Part shown: positions 1 through 6,569 of the stretch, piece by piece | Numbering within the stretch: the stretch's first letter is position 1 | Layout of the letters: each line of letters starts with the position of its first letter | Assembly (NCBI GenBank): GCA_937959285.1 | Contig: CALGAR010000092.1 | Location: 1 to 10,931, forward strand | DNA length: 10,931 nt | Origin: an uncultured Bryobacterales bacterium | GTDB taxonomy: Bacteria > Acidobacteriota > Terriglobia > Bryobacterales > Bryobacteraceae | Direction: 5' to 3' | The notes under the pieces: model-generated | The model's input: the letters and a program-made list of their open reading frames with translations, nothing else | Databases searched by the model: none | What the model was told of the DNA's origin: nothing | Position numbers and translations under genes: made by a program

Positions 1-94
1 CGGCTCACGAGCAAGGGCTGGGTACGGGCCTAGCGTTTAGCGTCGAATCACGAACGCGCGATGCTGCGAATAGCAGCGTCAATGAGTGTCCGCA
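1..94. other. Left-edge non-coding stretch
   Basis: I see no convincing gene here. The only structure is the short hairpin at 60-80, described separately. A + strand reading frame opens at position 61, but it runs antisense through the Cys-rich gene and has no ribosome binding site. The stretch may be spacer downstream of the leftward operon. Confidence 0.5.
60..80 (-). terminator. Weak hairpin downstream of the Cys-rich gene
   Basis: An inverted repeat GCTGC (63-67) / GCAGC (73-77) with a 5-base GAATA loop extends outward through one T-G wobble and two further pairs, giving an 8-bp stem. It begins 15 bases past the stop codon of the leftward Cys-rich gene, where a terminator would be expected. 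There is no T-run on the leftward strand after it, so intrinsic termination is doubtful; it could equally protect the mRNA 3' end or be chance. Confidence 0.2.
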
Positions 95-397
95 TTACCT
101 CTGCGGATACTGGCTGCAGACGTACTTTGCGATGCACTGTTGCAGTGTCTGGCCAGTCAGTACCAATTGGGCTTCACAGTATCGAACGCATTCCTGATAG
201 GTGCGACGCGGTCGCGGATATTGATCGCACTTCTGCAGGATGATGCACTGCTGAAGCGTCATTTCGATTGGTTTATTGTCCCGGCAATCCTGCACGCATT
301 CGTAATAGGTCCAGGTATTGAAGGGCTCGCCGATACTCTGGGTGCACAACATGAACCAACCGGCGCAAACGGCGCCGGCCGTGATCATACCCCGCAT
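95..397 (-). CDS. Small secreted Cys-rich protein with duplicated four-Cys unit
   Basis: I do not recognise a family. With the ATG at 397 the product is 100 residues. Residues 1-23 look like a signal peptide (Arg2, a hydrophobic core, then TQSIG), so the protein should leave the cytoplasm. The rest is two units of about 35 residues, roughly 30-65 and 66-100. Each follows TY-x-ECV-x2-C, 12 or 13 residues, C-x5-C, then QYP. The mature part has eight cysteines (34, 38, 51, 57, 70, 74, 88, 94), a pattern that suggests two disulfide-braced helical hairpins (inference). The frame is open up to a TTG at 454, two bases after the argH stop. I prefer ATG 397 because it gives a clean signal peptide and follows a GGGGGA-type ribosome binding site; ATG 388 is also possible. 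The gene lies 58 bp behind argH and may be cotranscribed with it. Eight regularly spaced cysteines in two matching copies argue that it is a real gene. Function is unknown. Confidence 0.7.
   Translation of the reverse strand: MRGMITAGAVCAGWFMLCTQSIGEPFNTWTYYECVQDCRDNKPIEMTLQQCIILQKCDQYPRPRRTYQECVRYCEAQLVLTGQTLQQCIAKYVCSQYPQR
98..310 (-). repeat. Internal tandem duplication in the Cys-rich gene
   Basis: The first copy spans about 215-310 and the second about 98-202 on the leftward strand. At protein level the copies share TY-x-ECV, TLQQCI, a C-x5-C pair and QYP at matching positions. Similarity is clearer in protein than in DNA, which indicates an old duplication kept by selection on the cysteine pattern. 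Confidence 0.7.
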
Positions 398-455
398 TCT
401 CCCGAGTCCCCCTAAAGCTCGGTTATCCCTTTCCCCGCAATGGGATAGGAGCAAC

Positions 456-1847
456 TTAACCTCGCATTTGATTTTCTCCCAACCGGTTTATCCACAAACG
501 AGCCATTTCTCTGACGTTGTGTGGCGCCGTTCCACCATAACTGGTGCGGCTCCGGACGGAGTTTTCTACGCTGAGAACAGAGTAAACATCGGCGGTGATG
601 CGAGGCTCGATGGCTTGCATCGCCTCGAGTGGTAGATGCTCGAGTTCGACGCCGCGGCGCTCTGCTTCTGCAACTATTCGCCCTGTGATGTGGCGGGCTT
701 CACGGAAGGGCACGCCCAATCGCTGCACCAGCCAGTCCGCAAGATCGGTGGCTGTTGAATAGCCGCTGCTCGCGGCGCGCCGCATGGCCTCAATGTTGGG
801 CTCCATGTCCTCGACCATTCCGGTCATAGCTGCGATGACCAGAGCGAAATTATCGAGGGCGTCGAACGTGACCTCTTTGTCCTCCTGCATGTCGCGATTG
901 TACGTCAGCGGCAGACCTTTCATTGTCAGGAACAGAGACGTGTAGCTTCCAAAGACCCGTCCTACTTTGCCCCGAATTAGCTCCAGCGAGTCCGGATTCT
1001 TTTTCTGCGGCATGAGGCTCGATCCGCTGGTTACGTCATCGCCGAGCTCCAGCCAGCCGAACTCCTCACTCGAATAAAGAATCCAGTCTTCAGCGAACCG
1101 GCTGAGGTGCAGGAGAATCATCGACGCGGCCGACAGGAAGTCGAGCGCAAAGTCGCGATCGGCGGAGACATCCATCGAATTCCGTGTGATGCCGTCGAAG
1201 CCAAGTTCTCGAGCGATTGCTTCTCGGTCGAAGGGAAACCCGCTGCCAGCCAGCGCTCCTGATCCAAGCGGCATCCGGTTCACTCTGGCGCGCGCCTGGT
1301 CCAGCCGTTCGCGGTCGCGGTCGAACATTTCAAAGTAGGCGAGCAGATAGTGAGGCCACAGGACCGCCTGGGCACGCCGGAGATGGGTGTAGCCGGGCAC
1401 GACCGCGTCCGGATACTTCCGCGCCATCGCAAGCAGTGAGCCCATGAAATCGAGGAGCAGGCCGCGCGAGCGGTCGATCTCGTCGCGCAGCCAGAGGCGG
1501 ATGTCCAGCGACACCTGCTCGTTGCGGCTGCGGCCCGTATGGATTTTATCGGCGAGCCCGCCGACGCGCTCTTTCAGCTTGCGAATGACCAGCGTGTGGA
1601 CATCCTCGTCGGTGGCTCCTTGGAAGAAGGCCGGATCCTTCGCTTCCTCCCGAATCGCGTCAAACGCAGCGAGGAGCTGTTCCAGTTCCTCCGAGGTTAG
1701 AATGCCGACCCGCTGGAGCGCGCGGGCAAACGCCTGCGATCCCCGGATGTCGGTATCGATCAGTCTCTTGTCGAAATGCAGCGAACCCGAAAAACGCTCA
1801 AATACCTCCGAGGGTCCGCTTTCGAAACGTCCTCCCCACAGCTTCAT
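456..1847 (-). CDS. argH: Argininosuccinate lyase
   Basis: The cytosolic enzyme cleaves argininosuccinate to arginine and fumarate, the last step of arginine synthesis. The 463-residue product has the normal length and starts with the family's usual MKLWGGRF. Visible motifs are HTGRSRNEQ (103-111), GYTHLRRAQ (152-160), and the fumarase/aspartase superfamily signature GSSLMPQKKNPD (275-286), whose loop carries the catalytic serine. The frame stays open upstream to 2096, but that stretch is low-complexity and runs over the argF 3' end, so the start at 1847 is firm. Two motif positions differ from the form I usually see: Glu110 where Asp is common (RSRNDQ) and Arg158 where Gln is common (YTHLQ). 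argF lies 119 bp upstream on the same strand; argG, which makes the substrate, is not in the window. A 30-codon reading frame ends in an ATGA overlap with this start. Confidence 0.97.
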   Translation of the reverse strand: MKLWGGRFESGPSEVFERFSGSLHFDKRLIDTDIRGSQAFARALQRVGILTSEELEQLLAAFDAIREEAKDPAFFQGATDEDVHTLVIRKLKERVGGLADKIHTGRSRNEQVSLDIRLWLRDEIDRSRGLLLDFMGSLLAMARKYPDAVVPGYTHLRRAQAVLWPHYLLAYFEMFDRDRERLDQARARVNRMPLGSGALAGSGFPFDREAIARELGFDGITRNSMDVSADRDFALDFLSAASMILLHLSRFAEDWILYSSEEFGWLELGDDVTSGSSLMPQKKNPDSLELIRGKVGRVFGSYTSLFLTMKGLPLTYNRDMQEDKEVTFDALDNFALVIAAMTGMVEDMEPNIEAMRRAASSGYSTATDLADWLVQRLGVPFREARHITGRIVAEAERRGVELEHLPLEAMQAIEPRITADVYSVLSVENSVRSRTSYGGTAPHNVREMARLWINRLGENQMRG

Positions 1848-1966
1848 TGCTGTTCCGCCGCCATCGCGCACAAATCCATTCTGGTGACGGCGTCCCGGGC
1901 GCGCAGGGAGACGCACAAAACCGTAACAGTAGACATAAATTCGGATTGTAGCGCTGCCCGGATCGA

Positions 1967-2917
1967 CTACTCGAGCAGCATCAGCAGGAGAGCCTTCTGC
2001 ACGTGCAGGCGATTCTCCGCCTGGTCGAAGACCACGGATGCCTGAGACTCCATGACGTCGTCGGTCGTCTCCTGGCCGCGCTTGGCCGGCAGGCAATGCA
2101 TGAAAATCGCATCGGGCCTCGCTTTGGCCATTAACTCCTTATTCACCTGATACGGTGCGAAAACCCGCGAACGCTCTGCGGCCTCGGACTCCTGACCCAT
2201 GCTGGCCCAAACATCGGTGTAGACCGCATGCGCGTTCGAGACGGCGGTTGCCGGATCGTGCGTAATCCGGATCTCTGATCCTGAAACCGCTGCCAGCCCT
2301 TCCGCACTCGCGACGATTTCACGGTTGGGTTCATAGCCCTGCGGGCAGGCAAGCGAGAAATTCACGCCGAGACGGGCGCAATTCAGCATGAGTGAGTGCG
2401 CCACGTTGTTTCCATCCCCGACGAATGCAACCTGCAGGCCCTTCCAGCACCCAAACCGTTCCTTCAGCGTGAAGACATCCGCCAGCGCTTGGCACGGATG
2501 GTACATGTCGCTCAGCGCATTGATGACCGGAACGCTCGACCACTCGGCCAGCTGATCGACCGTCTCCTGAGAAAACGTTCGAGCCACAATGCCGTTCGTC
2601 CAACGCTCGAGATTGCGGGCGACATCCTTTAACGGCTCGCGATCGCCGATCGGACCGGTGCTGAGTACCGCGTCCCCGCCTAGCTGTTTAATCGCCAGCT
2701 CAAACGTCATGCGGGTTCGCAGCGACGGCTTTTCGAAGAGCAGGCTGAGATAGCGGCCCGACAGCGCATGAGCGTACTTCGAGGGATTCCGCTTCACGTC
2801 GCTTGCCAGCTCCAGGAGCTGCAGCAGCTCCTCATGGGACAAATCAAGGTCCCGGGTCAGGTTGCCCGCCAAAACCTTGCCGATCGCGTTGGCTGGGATT
2901 GATGTCGCCACAATCAT
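1967..2917 (-). CDS. argF: Ornithine carbamoyltransferase
   Basis: The cytosolic enzyme transfers a carbamoyl group from carbamoyl phosphate to ornithine, making citrulline for arginine synthesis. The 316 residues match the usual length. The carbamoyl-phosphate site is FEKPSLRTR (61-69) with HPCQ at 140-143. The ornithine side shows DVWASMGQE (235-243) and HCLPA (274-278) with the catalytic Cys275. The S-x-R-T-R motif carries Leu rather than the common Thr, a variant seen in many bacterial enzymes. The SMG loop and HCLPA favour the ordinary ornithine enzyme over the N-acetylornithine form. The start at 2917 has AGAGGAG only 3 bases away; a GTG two codons later would have better spacing (9 bases), so the true start could be 2911. 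The gene heads the leftward arg set, and ARG-box-like sequences overlap its promoter. Confidence 0.96.
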   Translation of the reverse strand: MIVATSIPANAIGKVLAGNLTRDLDLSHEELLQLLELASDVKRNPSKYAHALSGRYLSLLFEKPSLRTRMTFELAIKQLGGDAVLSTGPIGDREPLKDVARNLERWTNGIVARTFSQETVDQLAEWSSVPVINALSDMYHPCQALADVFTLKERFGCWKGLQVAFVGDGNNVAHSLMLNCARLGVNFSLACPQGYEPNREIVASAEGLAAVSGSEIRITHDPATAVSNAHAVYTDVWASMGQESEAAERSRVFAPYQVNKELMAKARPDAIFMHCLPAKRGQETTDDVMESQASVVFDQAENRLHVQKALLLMLLE

Positions 2918-2971
2918 AAACTCCTCTGCCGCCGGTGGAGCCTTTGAGTAGGGACGGCGATACCGGGCGGG

Positions 2972-3009
2972 ACCGAATCTTTATTCAGCCAATTGAATAA
3001 TTACACAGT
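2972..3009 (-). promoter_or_regulatory. Tandem ARG-box-like operator
   Basis: The E. coli/Bacillus ArgR box core is TGAAT, four A/T bases, ATTCA. Read on the + strand, 2974-2987 is CGAAT-CTTT-ATTCA (9 of 10 core bases) and 2994-3007 is TGAAT-AATT-ACACA (8 of 10). As 18-bp boxes these occupy 2972-2989 and 2992-3009, two bases apart, close to the 2-3 bp known between paired E. coli boxes. The inner half-sites make a perfect 7-bp inverted repeat, TTATTCA (2981-2987) and TGAATAA (2994-3000). The second box covers the argF -10 element, as expected for repression by arginine-bound ArgR/AhrC. No argR gene is in the window; binding is inferred. Confidence 0.55.
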
Positions 3010-3026
3010 CGGAGGGCGGGCGTCAA
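2997..3026 (-). promoter_or_regulatory. Putative argF promoter
   Basis: On the leftward strand TTGACG (3026-3021, 5 of 6 to the -35 consensus) is followed after 18 bp by AATTAT (3002-2997, 4 of 6 to the -10). Transcription would begin near 2990, leaving a leader of about 70 bases before argF. The -10 lies inside the second ARG-box-like site. Confidence 0.45.
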
Positions 3027-3189
3027 GGAAGCACGGAGCGACGCGGGCAGAGGGATTGGAATGAGGCAGTTTGAGTATTATGACACATCGCTGGCGAATG
3101 GATACGATTCATTCAGTCACTGTATGAAGACGGTCGAGGCACGGTTGACACAATACTGCCGAAGCAAAGCAAAATCTGCTGACGAACGG

Positions 3190-3218
3190 TTGACAGCGAA
3201 GGTACCACTTCCTACACT
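3190..3218 (+). promoter_or_regulatory. Near-consensus sigma-70 promoter for the receptor operon
   Basis: A perfect TTGACA (3190-3195) is followed at the ideal 17-bp spacing by TACACT (3213-3218, 4 of 6, with the key TA and final T). The start site would be near 3225, giving a leader of about 65 bases. The -35 and its left flank (ACGGTTGACA) recur exactly 45 bp upstream at 3141-3150, without a good -10 there. Confidence 0.7.
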
Positions 3219-3250
3219 CACTGTAATAATTCGCTGCACCTGAGGATATC

Positions 3251-3278
3251 GCCCCATGGCGCTTCCCGGCGCGGGGGC
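3251..3278 (+). promoter_or_regulatory. GC-rich leader hairpin before the receptor gene
   Basis: GCCCC (3251-3255) can pair with GGGGC (3274-3278), and GCGC (3259-3262) with GCGC (3269-3272), closing a 6-base TTCCCG loop. ATG (3256-3258) and G3273 are left bulged. The hairpin ends two bases before the ribosome binding site GGAGGG, so it could affect ribosome access. No T-run follows, so it does not look like a terminator. Confidence 0.35.
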
Positions 3279-3280
3279 AT

Positions 3281-3286
3281 GGAGGG
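3281..3286 (+). promoter_or_regulatory. Ribosome binding site that sets the receptor start
   Basis: GGAGGG lies 4 bases before the ATG at 3291. The alternative in-frame ATG at 3279 has only GC-rich hairpin sequence in front of it and would add MEGI ahead of an otherwise normal signal peptide. I therefore place the start at 3291. Confidence 0.75.
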
Positions 3287-3290
3287 AATC

Positions 3291-6200
3291 ATGAACCGTT
3301 CACCGAGCTATGTACTCGCCGCCATCGTCTTGGCGTGCCTACCTGTCGTTCTCGTTGCGCAATTCACCCAAAGCAGTATTGTCGGGACAGTGACTGATGC
3401 CAGCGGCGCGCCGGTCTCCGACGCTGAAGTGACCGTTCGCAATGAAGGGACCAACTTCGTCCGGACGATTCGCACGGAGGCGAGCGGCGATTACCGCGTT
3501 TCCGGCCTGGAAGCGGGGTTCTATCAGGTCACAGTCACGGTGCCTGGTTTCAAGACGTTCGAGCAAACCCGAATTGATGTTGTCAGCGGTCAGAACAAAC
3601 GCGTCGATGTCCGGCTCGAAGTCGGTGAGGTCAGCACACGCGTCACGGTGGAAGGAGGCTTGAGCCAGATCGACACAGAGTCGGCCACGCTCTCAAATCT
3701 GAAGACGGCGAGGGACTTTGCCGAACTGCCGCTGAGCGTCTTCGGCCGCGGCTGGGCGAACATCACCAACGTGACTGCCGGCGTTCAGAGCTCGAACGGA
3801 TTTGAAGTCAACGGTGCGCGGGATACCGCCAACAACTTCACGGCAGACGGCATTTCCGTGAACGACATGGTGAACAGCCGGAACACGGCCAACGGATTCT
3901 CGGGGGACATCGAAACCTTCCAGGAAATCCGCATTCTCACCTCGAACTCGTCAGCCGAGTACGCTCAGGTGGCGCAGTTCGCTGCTGTCAGTAAGTCAGG
4001 CACCAACGAGCCTCACGGAGCCCTCTACTGGGGCATCTTCAACAGTGCGTTCTCAGCGCGATCCTGGGCGGACCGTCAGCCAGTCTCTTTCACGAATCAC
4101 AATCTGTTTGCAGTGAATGGCGGCGGCCCGGTGTATATCCCTCGCCTGTATGACGGCCGGAATAAGACGTTCTTTTTCGCCTCCTACAGTGGCGCGCGCT
4201 ACCGCGTGGGCAACCGCGTCTTCCGGATTGTTCCGACCGAAGCAATGCGGCAAGGAGATTTCAGCCAGTTTGCCGGCCAGATCGACTTGGTTGATCCGTT
4301 GAATGGAGGACAGCCGTTTCCGGGCAACCGGATTCCGCAGAATCGTCTCAGTCCGGTTGCGCTCACGGTGCAGGATCTGGTTTACCCGCTACCCAACCAG
4401 CCCGGCCAGGGGGCATATGGTATGACCAACAATTACTATGCCGATCCGGGCGGTGCTTTTGATTCGAACGTCTACTCGTTCCGCGTCGATCAGCGGATCT
4501 CGGATTCCAATCTGCTCTTTGTCCGGACCGGTCTGACGATAACGAATGGGGACACCTACCGCGGCGAACTGCTGAACGGATACGGAGCGGAAGGCTTTCG
4601 CAGTAACATTCCCGGCCGGAGCGTTGTCGTCTCCGACACCCATACGTTCAGCCCGACGCTGGTGAACGAGCTGAAGCTCGGGTTTAATCGAACCTTCAGC
4701 ACGAGCACGGACTACAACTACGGCGCCGATATCCTGTCTCAGCTCGGGATTCAGGGCATCGAAAACCCCGGCAACGATCCGGGAATCCGCAGCATGCCGC
4801 TCTTCAGCTTCGGAGGAGCTATTCCGGTCGCGCAAACCACGGGCACGAACCGCGGTTACACGGCGCAGAACACCTATCAAGTAATCGACAACATCTCCTG
4901 GTTCCGCGGCCGCCACACACTCAAGGCGGGCGTCGATATCCGCAGGCTGCAGGTGAATCAGGATACAAGCCCTCTCAGCGTCCGCGGCCAGTACAGCTTT
5001 GACGACCGCCTCACCGGGCTTGCGTATGCGAATTTCCTGCTCGGGTGGCCTTCCACAGCCGCCCGCGGAATTGCACGTCCGGCTGCCTATCCCCGCAGCA
5101 CTTACACGGGCTTCTATATCCAGGACGATTTCAAGCTCCACTCGCGCGTCACGCTGAACTTTGGAGTCCGGTACGAGTATCAGACGCCGTGGGTGGAGAA
5201 GTTTAACCGGATCTTCACCTTTGATCCGAGGACCGGAAGCATGGTGACCGCTGGCAGCACGATTCCCTCGGATCTCGTTCCGAGCGTGGCTGCCACACTG
5301 CCGATCATCACGGCCGCCGAGGCGGGGCTGCCGCAACGAAGTCTGATGTACACAGACACCAACAACTGGAACCCGAGGATCGGCCTTGCGATTCGTCCGC
5401 TCGGGGATACGACGACAGTCGTTCGAATGGGCTATGGCTTATACACGCAGTTCTGGCCGGGAATGCTGGCCCTGAACGCAACAGGCGGTCCGTGGCAGTC
5501 GACTGAGTCCTTCTTCATCGAGGACCCAACGAAGCCCATTATCCAGTTCCCGAATCCGTTCCAGACGACGTCAACGTTTTCGGGGGTTCAAAGCATCAGG
5601 GGTCTGAGCCCGCGGTTTCCGAACGAGCGCACGCATCAGTGGAATCTGTCCGTCGGGCGGCAAATCCTGGGAATTGCGCTCGACATCGGCTATGTCGGCA
5701 CACGCGCGTTGAACATTCCATACACGGAGAATCTAAACCTGCTGCGGCCAAGCACGGTGCCATTTAGCGCCGCGAACCGTCCGTATCCGCGATTCAACTC
5801 GACAGATTATGTGCAGGCGGGTGGTTCCTCGATTTATCATGGCCTGACGATCCAGGCAGACCGGCGCATGGCTTCCGGGGTGTGGTTCAACATCAACTAC
5901 ACGCTGGCAAAAGCTCTCACGGATGCTGACCTGCTCAGTTATGCTGGCACAATTCAGCAGAACCAGTATGCTCGGTACCTGGAACGCGCCGACGATCAGA
6001 ATATCCGCCGCCAGCAGCTGCGGTTCAGTTACGTGATCGATATCCCGTACGGCCGCGGCAAGCGCTTCGGCAGCACCATTGCACGGCCTCTCGATTTCTT
6101 CATTGGAGGCTGGCAGTTGGCGGGCATCACGACGATGCTGACGGGACGCCGTCTCAGTCCGGCCTACTCCAACGCCGATCCCGCTGGAACGGGGCAGGTC

Positions 6201-6569
6201 AGCGGAAGGCCCGACCGAATTGCCGACGGCAATCTCGACTCCAGTAAGATGGGGGACCGGATTCGGGCGCACCTGCCTATCTTTGATCCGGCTGCGTTCG
6301 TCGTGCCGGCTTCCAACCGCGGCTACTACGGCAACTCGGCGCGCTTCATCCTGACCGGTCCCGGATCAATCGTTTGGAATACCGGCATCCATAAGAACTG
6401 GGCGCTTACCGAGGGCTCCCGCCTTCAGTTCCGCTGGGAGCTTTTCAATGCCTTCAACCGGGCGAACTTCAACAATCCGACTACGGATATTCAAAGCGGT
6501 TCTTTCGGCCTTGTGACCACAGCGGGCGCCGGGAGGTCTATGCTGTTTGGACTGAGGCTGGACTACTGA
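3291..6569 (+). CDS. TonB-dependent outer-membrane receptor with carboxypeptidase-regulatory-like domain
   Basis: An outer-membrane beta-barrel transporter of 1,092 residues, of the Oar-like type expanded in Acidobacteriota. Residues 1-23 form a signal peptide ending VLVA, cleaved before Gln24. Residues 28-110 are a carboxypeptidase-regulatory-like beta-sandwich (SIVGTVTDASGAPVSDAEV, later GDYRVSGLEAGFY). A plug domain follows, about 120-245, with the VNGARDTANNFTADGISVND stretch near 173-192. The rest is barrel, including GGGPVYIPRLYDGRNKTFFF (277-296), typical of this group. It ends in LRLDY, an aromatic C-terminus as used for barrel assembly. Import would need TonB/ExbBD energy from elsewhere. 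The substrate is not readable; no SusD-like partner follows, as is normal for this group. The stop overlaps the start of an exported esterase-like gene (TGATG), so the two are probably translated together and act on the same nutrient. Expression likely comes from the promoter at 3190-3218. Confidence 0.93.
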   Translation: MNRSPSYVLAAIVLACLPVVLVAQFTQSSIVGTVTDASGAPVSDAEVTVRNEGTNFVRTIRTEASGDYRVSGLEAGFYQVTVTVPGFKTFEQTRIDVVSGQNKRVDVRLEVGEVSTRVTVEGGLSQIDTESATLSNLKTARDFAELPLSVFGRGWANITNVTAGVQSSNGFEVNGARDTANNFTADGISVNDMVNSRNTANGFSGDIETFQEIRILTSNSSAEYAQVAQFAAVSKSGTNEPHGALYWGIFNSAFSARSWADRQPVSFTNHNLFAVNGGGPVYIPRLYDGRNKTFFFASYSGARYRVGNRVFRIVPTEAMRQGDFSQFAGQIDLVDPLNGGQPFPGNRIPQNRLSPVALTVQDLVYPLPNQPGQGAYGMTNNYYADPGGAFDSNVYSFRVDQRISDSNLLFVRTGLTITNGDTYRGELLNGYGAEGFRSNIPGRSVVVSDTHTFSPTLVNELKLGFNRTFSTSTDYNYGADILSQLGIQGIENPGNDPGIRSMPLFSFGGAIPVAQTTGTNRGYTAQNTYQVIDNISWFRGRHTLKAGVDIRRLQVNQDTSPLSVRGQYSFDDRLTGLAYANFLLGWPSTAARGIARPAAYPRSTYTGFYIQDDFKLHSRVTLNFGVRYEYQTPWVEKFNRIFTFDPRTGSMVTAGSTIPSDLVPSVAATLPIITAAEAGLPQRSLMYTDTNNWNPRIGLAIRPLGDTTTVVRMGYGLYTQFWPGMLALNATGGPWQSTESFFIEDPTKPIIQFPNPFQTTSTFSGVQSIRGLSPRFPNERTHQWNLSVGRQILGIALDIGYVGTRALNIPYTENLNLLRPSTVPFSAANRPYPRFNSTDYVQAGGSSIYHGLTIQADRRMASGVWFNINYTLAKALTDADLLSYAGTIQQNQYARYLERADDQNIRRQQLRFSYVIDIPYGRGKRFGSTIARPLDFFIGGWQLAGITTMLTGRRLSPAYSNADPAGTGQVSGRPDRIADGNLDSSKMGDRIRAHLPIFDPAAFVVPASNRGYYGNSARFILTGPGSIVWNTGIHKNWALTEGSRLQFRWELFNAFNRANFNNPTTDIQSGSFGLVTTAGAGRSMLFGLRLDY

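Larger units (their letters stand above)
2918..3290. other. Divergent regulatory region between argF and the receptor gene
   Basis: This 373-bp gap has no convincing gene. It holds, from left to right, the argF ribosome binding site (2921-2927), a tandem ARG-box-like operator (2972-3009), the leftward argF promoter (2997-3026), an imperfect palindrome with 8-bp arms and one mismatch at 3096-3114, two copies of ACGGTTGACA (3141-3150 and 3186-3195), the rightward promoter (3190-3218), and a leader hairpin (3251-3278). A 60-codon frame at 3061-3243 runs across these signals, and I regard it as chance. Confidence 0.7.

Noticed and set aside
424..447. Hairpin TATCCC/GGGATA just after argH as a terminator
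   Set aside because: Only 6 bp with a 12-base loop and no T-run on the leftward strand; too weak to claim.
1848..2096. N-terminal extension of argH by 83 codons
   Set aside because: It overlaps the argF 3' end, has no lyase similarity, and MKLWGGRF at 1847 is the family's normal start.
3096..3114. Imperfect palindrome GAATGGAT/ATTCATTC as a third ARG box
   Set aside because: It does not fit the TGAAT-N4-ATTCA spacing and is far from either promoter core.
3061..3243. 60-codon frame before the receptor gene
   Set aside because: It contains the strong promoter and repeat elements, has no ribosome binding site and no recognisable protein features.
4389..5336. 315-codon frame antisense to the receptor gene
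   Set aside because: A shadow frame of GC-rich coding sequence; the + strand protein is clearly a TonB-dependent receptor across this stretch.
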